From contig OU612075.1 of the NCBI GenBank assembly GCA_914767715.1, positions 8,620,001 through 8,684,000 on the forward strand: a stretch of 64,000 nucleotides of DNA. Reading direction: 5' to 3'. The DNA comes from Membranipora membranacea (taxonomy: Eukaryota > Bryozoa > Gymnolaemata > Cheilostomatida > Membraniporidae). The position numbers and the translations under genes were made by a program. This document shows, in pieces, positions 58,474 to 64,000 of this stretch; positions within the stretch are counted from its first letter, which is position 1, and the number at the start of each line of letters is the position of its first letter. A model generated the notes under the pieces. The model was not told the origin of the DNA and ran no database searches. It saw only the letters and a program-made list of their open reading frames with translations.

Positions 58474-61400
58474 CTATCTGTCTTTTTTACTCTTGGTTTT
58501 TTGTTTTGTATTGCTGCCGCCTCCAAATAGGTTAGTCATCATCTCACTCATATCAGGCAGCTGTTGATTGGGCTGTAACATCTTCATAGAGCTCTCCATC
58601 TCCTGCAACAACAGTGGAATAAACAGTGGAGGACAAGTTGGTTGGTGAGAAGGGGAAAAAGTGGCAAAGTTTGTTCCTCCCCACCAACAAAGCTGGTTGA
58701 GACAGGATTTGACAAGTCTTGAAAAGTTTTGATGGTAGGAGGGGAAAAAAGTTGCAAATTTGTACTCCCCCACCAAGAAAGCTGGTCAAGACAGGCTACA
58801 TCATAATATAAAGTATGGTGAAATTGCACCCAAACTTGGCTATACAGTAATAAATGAGTTTAGTCATCCATGCTCTGCCTCTTTACAAGAGTAGACCCAA
58901 CGTAACCGGTAGACAACTACTACATAATGTCCCAACCCGTCATAAGTCATCTAAAATTCCAGGACTTATTCGATGGACAGCTAACTGTTACAATGTAATG
59001 TGGCGAAATAAGTTGTCAATATTGGAAAATGTAAAAAATTTAAGAAGCATAACAGAATTAATCTGTCACATGGGTGGCCACTTATGGTTTCATAGGGGAT
59101 CATGACACACTTTCAGATAAAACTTGATAGCATTTAGAGCCTTTATGAATAAGGAAATGCTGTGGCTTTATTTGTACCAGCTAGCGCTGAACAGTATAGG
59201 GAGAGAGAGAATGACAAGCGCATAATGCCTGACAGAGATGTCCTTACAATCTGAGATAATCTGTGATTATAAAATTAATCTATGTGACTTCTGTTTGAGC
59301 TGTTTGCCGATAATATTAAAGACTCAACTAGGATAATGTATCATCTGCAGATTGGTAGCATCTGTAATTTACCCCTAGAACAGTGGATTTTTAGCAAGTT
59401 TTCGAGTTACTGAATCACTAGCACCAATTTTCGCTAGCTAAGGTGGGGTTTACTTAAAGTAAAGAAGGTGAGTAAATCTTAGCCAGCCATAAATTGCACT
59501 CTTTCAAGACTGTGAGAAAAGGCAAAAGTTTGTCCTCCAAAAACAGCTAAAGGTTATGATTGACAAATGAGTTTGAAGCAGCCTGAGTGCGAGGCAGGTG
59601 ATTGAAGGCTCTTTTATACAAAATCGTTAAATTCCGAGAGAATTCTGTTTTGATGACCATGTTATGCACTAAGATCTGGTATGGGAGAGAGATATATTGC
59701 ATATATTGTCAATTTAACTGTCTGCTGATATGATACTTTCTCTAGGATTGTCTGACAGTACTTAAACCTTTCATCAATCAATAAATTATCATTTATAGTA
59801 GATGTTCGACCAAAGTTCCCCTCGCTTAATGGATAATCCCTTGTTTCCCTCTCCATGTGCGCAGCATAAATCTTTATTTCTTATTGATCGATCTGATATT
59901 GTCTGGAAATTTTAGCAGTCAAGAGCAGGGTGACTGTCTTGAACATCCCTTTTCTATTGGACATAGGTTTGTTCTTCAACAATTATGACACAATACTTTC
60001 ATCATGCATCAATCACTAACAGGGAAAGGAATAGATGGCAAGCTACCCACCGCCAAACAAATAAGTCATCCTCTCTTGTATAAGAGGGAGACAACTTGCA
60101 ATTATGTGATCACTCTTTGAAAACTAATTATAGATTCCGGAGTTTACTGGAGTTGCTATCAAAGTGTTATTAGTTCCATCAAAAAAGAATTAAGTAATTT
60201 CAACCAAAAACTTGATTGTCGCCAAAAAAACATCATATGCTTTTTTTTGCATGTGTTTATTACTTACTATAAAAACTAGAATGAGTAAAATGGTATCAAA
60301 GGTATAAAAAAATTGTTTTTTGTTTGTTTTGTTTTTTTTTGTCAAAAAATGGCCTTACTACACGCATCATTATTACAACCAAATTTAATTTTTTGCACAA
60401 TTCATCCATGTGCGACTTAAAAGTAATATTTGAATCAAGGATAATACCTGAAAATTTAGTTTCATTTTTCAGTTCAAGTGTGTTGGTATTCAGTTTGATA
60501 ACATGGTCATCGGCACTGATAGGTTTTCTTGGGGATATAAAAATTACCTTAAAAGTTTTGGAATAGTTTAGTACTAGTTTATTAGCTAAGCAGCAATTTT
60601 CAACTTTGTTTGGTTCTTGACTTAAAATAGCATGATTTGTACAAAATATATTAGTGTCGTCTGCATACAGTATGTAATTTAGTGCAGGCGCTGCATTCAA
60701 GAGGTCGTTTATGTAAATCAAAAATAAAAGTGGCCCCAGGTTTGAACCTTGGGGTACTCCTATGTTGATGTCACGGTACTGAGATACAGCAGTATTTACA
60801 ATAGCACATTGTTTACGATTTTTGAGGTAATGCTGACCACCACACCACAAGATCAATTAGCTGACCCCTCAATGTAAAGTACAACCTACCTTCTTAGTTT
60901 CATCATCAGCGGCATTCATCATTTTTGGCATCACGAAGATTAGTATCATCGGTAACACCATCATCAATACCTGCATGATAAATAAATATATATAAAGTGA
61001 AGTGAGTGACTTGTAAAATTACTCTCATCCTGTATAAAAGTTGCAACACAGTTTTAGTAAAAGACTGGATTATTACTTTAATAAACGAGCAAATACCAGC
61101 CAGCACCTAATACTTCTGATGGGGTAATTTAAAATATGTCCTCCACGTAACCAATTAAATAAGGCGCTGGCTGGTCAATCCAAATGTATTTGGGTTAGTT
61201 GCATAATAACTGTGATAGATCAATCAAGGTAAGCTGTCATTTGAAGTACAACCATTCAAGAAAACAAGCTGTTATGTGTGAAGTGAAGGATATAATGTCA
61301 ACATACAAATGGCGAAAATAAATGTGAACACTGTCATGTTCTCTAGCTTTCCGGATGGCTGTCGGGAGGGGGGATTTGTGGGGGTGGGACTAAGAGTAAT

Positions 61401-62843
61401 TATACAACTCAACTCAGCTAAAGGATAGTCCAACCTGGCGACCTCATGAATATAGAGAATGATTTTAGATTCATACCATAGGGTTCTTAAGAATATCTGT
61501 AATTCTCCACTCTTCGCGCTTTTGGAAATAGGGTGCTTTGCCGTTAGCTTTGAATATAAGTGGGTATTCAACAATCTCCACAAGATTGGGCTGTACATTG
61601 TTGAGTTTTCTTGCTCTCAGCTTGCCTGCAATGAGAATATTTGATGAGGGTTAAAAAAATTAACGTTCAAGTTTGACATATTAAGACACGTATAGTATAG
61701 ATCGAGTATGATCCAATTTGCCTGTATTTGGAATTGCTCCAGTTTGAAATGGGAGCAACTTGGAAATTCAGACAAATTGGATAACATAAACTTTTATATC
61801 ATGTTCAATGTTCAAGGTTATGACATCCGATGATAAGGTTAATACCGTGAGCAAATACTGCTTTATAAAACGGAATCGGCACTTAACCTTGCAGCCGACA
61901 AGACAAGTATCTTTACTCACTTCTTCAGTGAAGTTGATCGTACTTTGCATCATATTAATAAAATGTCAGGGTAAAACTTTTATTATTGATCAGGGCATAC
62001 TGAAGACTGGTGAGATCTTAATGTTTATTCAGAATTCAAGGCCTGTTACACTCCAAAGTTACCTGATTTTGAGCTGATGTCGACTCTGAAGGGCGGGAAT
62101 ACAAATGTTGGATGTGATATTTCGACAACATATGAGCCAGCAGGTAATCCGGTCACCTTGAAGTTACCATCACGACTGAAAATAAGAGAAAAACGTATCA
62201 TTACTTTATCCAGATCTATCAAGATGTTCCTTCGCAAGGACTTGCAGTTCTAAGCAACAGTAGAATACGTATTGGTCAACATATCTCTTATTCGCTGACA
62301 TGATCAAGGGTTGTCTTAAACCATTAACAAAGAGGATAGGAGTGGGTTACCAACGATTTTTCTCGTTTACTCCGACACTTGCTTTGCTCATTGTCAAGTT
62401 ATGTCAGTCAGTAGTAGAGTAGTAGTGATGAATGAAGTGGAACTCAGATTGAAGTGATTCAATTGAATGACTAACTCACAAAGAACAAAAACAATATCCA
62501 GTACTTTGCCTATTTTGTTTGTGGTGACCAGACGAGAAATTATGGGTAGTAATGATTTCTGGAGTTGAGATTTAATGGATTGAATATATATGATGAGAAA
62601 AACAAAAATAAATTAAAAATAACAGAACAGAACTGCTTACTCAGGGACAGAGATGTATTCTCCACCATCTACAAACACATGAGCTTTCCTTAACCAGTGG
62701 TCATATCCAACACTCATAGCCTTATCCACTCTGATCTTGCCTTCTATGCTGAATAATTCACCATTCTGGGGCTCAGCTGCATGAACACAGGCAAAAAAGA
62801 TGAGTGATGCAAAAGCTGTGAAAAATAATTTTTGTCCCACCAT
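58474..62843 (-). CDS. EMC7: ER membrane protein complex subunit 7 (EMC7)
   Basis: Five exons on the minus strand: 62843-62641, 62175-62063, 61625-61477, 60970-60890 and 58602-58474, all GT-AG with consistent phases; 224 residues. The order matches EMC7: a cleavable signal peptide (MVGQKLFFTAFASLIFFACV...A), a lumenal beta-sandwich (FSIEGKIRV, KAHVFVDGGEY, RDGNFKVTGLPAGSYVVEIS, FVFPPFRVDIS, then KLRARKLNNVQPN), one transmembrane helix near residues 156-173 (VLMMVLPMILIFVMPKMM) and a cytosolic tail with EMESSMKMLQ, LPDMSEMMTNLF and a Lys-rich end. EMC7 is an accessory lumenal subunit of the complex that inserts tail-anchored and multi-pass proteins into the ER membrane. It is slightly shorter than the vertebrate form, mostly in the tail. 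Intron 4 carries a LINE remnant, and a palindrome array lies upstream of the start. Confidence 0.96.
58650..58800. repeat. Tandem duplication with a 90-bp period next to EMC7 exon 5
   Basis: AGGGGAAAAAGTGGCAAAGT (about 58651) recurs as AGGGGAAAAAAGTTGCAAAT 90 bp later. Each is followed by a CCCCACCAA(C/G)AAAGCTGGT word and GACAGG. It lies about 50 bp upstream (in gene orientation) of the last-exon acceptor. Confidence 0.75.
60296..60856 (-). mobile_element. Non-LTR retrotransposon (LINE) reverse-transcriptase remnant
   Basis: An open frame of 186 residues covers the RT palm: GVPQGS (residues 33-38), LGPLLFLIYINDL, the catalytic YADD (64-67), then KLNTNTLELKNETKFSGIIL and an SHMDELCKKLN-type block. 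The order and the QGSxLGPLLFxIYINDL wording are typical of CR1/jockey-like LINEs. The endonuclease and N-terminal RT parts and the 3' end are missing, so it is a dead fragment. It lies in EMC7 intron 4, in the gene's own orientation, only about 33 bp after the exon 4 donor. The frame is still open, so insertion may be fairly recent. Confidence 0.9.
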
Positions 62844-63898
62844 CTTGATCGCTTACAATGACAATTTAGGCTTAGTTCTATAAATGAAGGGGTGCTACTT
62901 TGAAATCCACAAAAATGTATATTGCGGGTTCACTAAAATGCGGAAATCCGTGATCACGCAAATTCACGTGCGTGTTGCGGGATTTAGTGCGTATTTCCGC
63001 ATTTTAGTCAATCCTGTGTGGGATTGACTAAAATGCGGAAATCACCTTGTGACCTACTTGTGACCTTGAAAAGCATTTTTCCGCATTTTAGTCAAAATTG
63101 ACTAAAATGCGGAAATTTCAAATTTAGCTTTTTTTACCACTGAATGTGGCATATAAGCATAAAATTGATATGTGTTCTATGAAAACATCTCATAGGCTAT
63201 GTGTATGGACAATCTGGGTTAGAAATTATGTGTTATAGTACAGCTGTAGCATTATTTATGTAAAGCGGAATTCCCAGTGAAATATGTACATGAGTATTCA
63301 GGAGAAGATAACTCTGATATGATGATTTGTCAAACAAAATTCCCATACTAGTTACTACTACTGTGGAATGCAGATTTTGATAGAGGCAAGTTTTATTGAG
63401 CAGAAATGCTTTTATGGGCATATTATACATTGAGAGTGAAGCTATAGGACACTAGTATACATTGAGAGTGAAGCTAGATAATATATGCAATTAGCAACCC
63501 GGGTGTTTACACATCGATAGTTAACCTGATATCTTACAAGTGGTGACGTTAGGTGATTATCATTGTAGTAGCAAAAAAAGTCATCGGAGAACATAGGAAA
63601 ATATCTGTGAAAACATGTAGATCAGTCTATTGGTGATCAAGTCCTTTGTAGCAGAACCGTATACAGTAGAGCATAGCCACCCACTTTGACACCAAAGATC
63701 ATTTTCCGGGAAAGGCAGGGTGGTCCTTGTCACAAGAATTCATAAGAGTTTTTTGGTTTTTCATTCTGCTCTATTGAAGTGCAAATGAACTAATTATAAC
63801 TTGTAATATCCAAGCACTTAGTCAAGATTGCGTAATGAGACTGAGTAATTATACTTTTTATTTTCATAAGCCACACAATAATCATATTGATCAGCCTG
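62844..63898. other. Upstream region of EMC7
   Basis: Apart from the alternating inverted-repeat array (62932-63116) I see no gene or RNA here. There is a short local duplication of CATTGAGAGTGAAGCTA near 63429 and 63458. Confidence 0.5.
62932..63116. repeat. Five alternating inverted copies of ACTAAAATGCGGAAAT upstream of EMC7
   Basis: The 16-mer ACTAAAATGCGGAAAT occurs in + orientation at 62932, 63027 and 63101 and reverse-complemented at 62993 (exact) and 63077 (15 of 16 bases), in strictly alternating order. The spacing is uneven (about 8-46 bp between copies), and the last pair is separated only by CAAAATTG. The array starts 89 bp upstream of the EMC7 start codon, so it covers the likely promoter. 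It may be nested foldback insertions or a clustered binding site. Confidence 0.9.
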
Positions 63899-63989
63899 TA
63901 TAAAAGCACAAGTGAGTCCAACAATGTAGTTGGTAGATATTTATAAAACAATTCATTGTTTCAGGTATTGATAGTGTAGAAGCGTAATG
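63899..63989 (+). promoter_or_regulatory. Possible promoter and start of a further + strand gene at the right edge
   Basis: TATAAAAG at 63899-63906 is followed by an ATG at 63987 (MSAN..., cut by the window end). A TTTCAG at 63959-63964 could be an acceptor. Too little sequence is present to test the reading frame, so this is only a pointer. Confidence 0.25.
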
Positions 63990-64000
63990 TCAGCCAATGT

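Noticed and set aside
58553-58829. Overlapping minus-strand frames at the end of EMC7
   Set aside because: They are out-of-frame readings of EMC7 exon 5 joined to its intron and the 90-bp tandem duplication.

Overview
The window looks like nuclear DNA of an invertebrate animal. It is AT-rich, its genes are split by many GT-AG introns, it carries a nuclear-type tRNA gene with internal A and B boxes, and it is full of short interspersed elements (hAT-type and hairpin MITEs, tRNA-derived SINE-like copies, a LINE reverse-transcriptase remnant). The recognisable proteins (a STARD10-like START protein, EMC7, secreted SOUL-domain proteins, an orphan rhodopsin-class receptor) are animal-type. I cannot settle the phylum from the sequence; an aquatic deuterostome or lophotrochozoan would fit.

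Layout. (1) 669-6975, + strand: last four exons of a STARD10-like lipid-transfer gene whose 5' part lies outside the window. A complete hAT-like element with a perfect 8-bp target duplication sits in one intron, and the last splice acceptor is duplicated in tandem. (2) 12.0-42.2 kb: two long tandem paralogues on the + strand (copies A and B), each with a 5' non-coding exon plus 16 coding exons and a secreted product of about 755-760 residues that I cannot assign to a named family. A third, truncated and inverted copy (exons 4 and 5 only) lies between them, with a tRNA-Thr(UGU) gene inside its intron. (3) 42.5-49.8 kb: a tandem duplication of about 4.1 kb carrying two four-exon genes for secreted SOUL/heme-binding proteins. 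(4) 51.6-53.4 kb: a complex array of four direct and two inverted copies of one MITE core. (5) 54.6-55.7 kb, - strand: an intronless class A GPCR. (6) 58.5-62.8 kb, - strand: the five-exon EMC7 gene, with a LINE remnant in its fourth intron and an array of alternating inverted repeats just upstream of its start.

How the genes relate. STARD10, the GPCR and EMC7 look like ordinary single genes with no evident link to each other. The middle 30 kb is different. All four secreted genes there face the same way, have TATA-box promoters and arose by local duplication; two encode a predicted heme-binding fold, and the two large unknown proteins have paired HxH motifs at both ends. A shared extracellular role (metal or heme handling, mucus, matrix or defence) is a hypothesis only. 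The large unknown pair is the best candidate for something undescribed. Copy B has consistent splice phases throughout, whereas copy A has a phase problem at exons 12/13 and one GC-AG intron.
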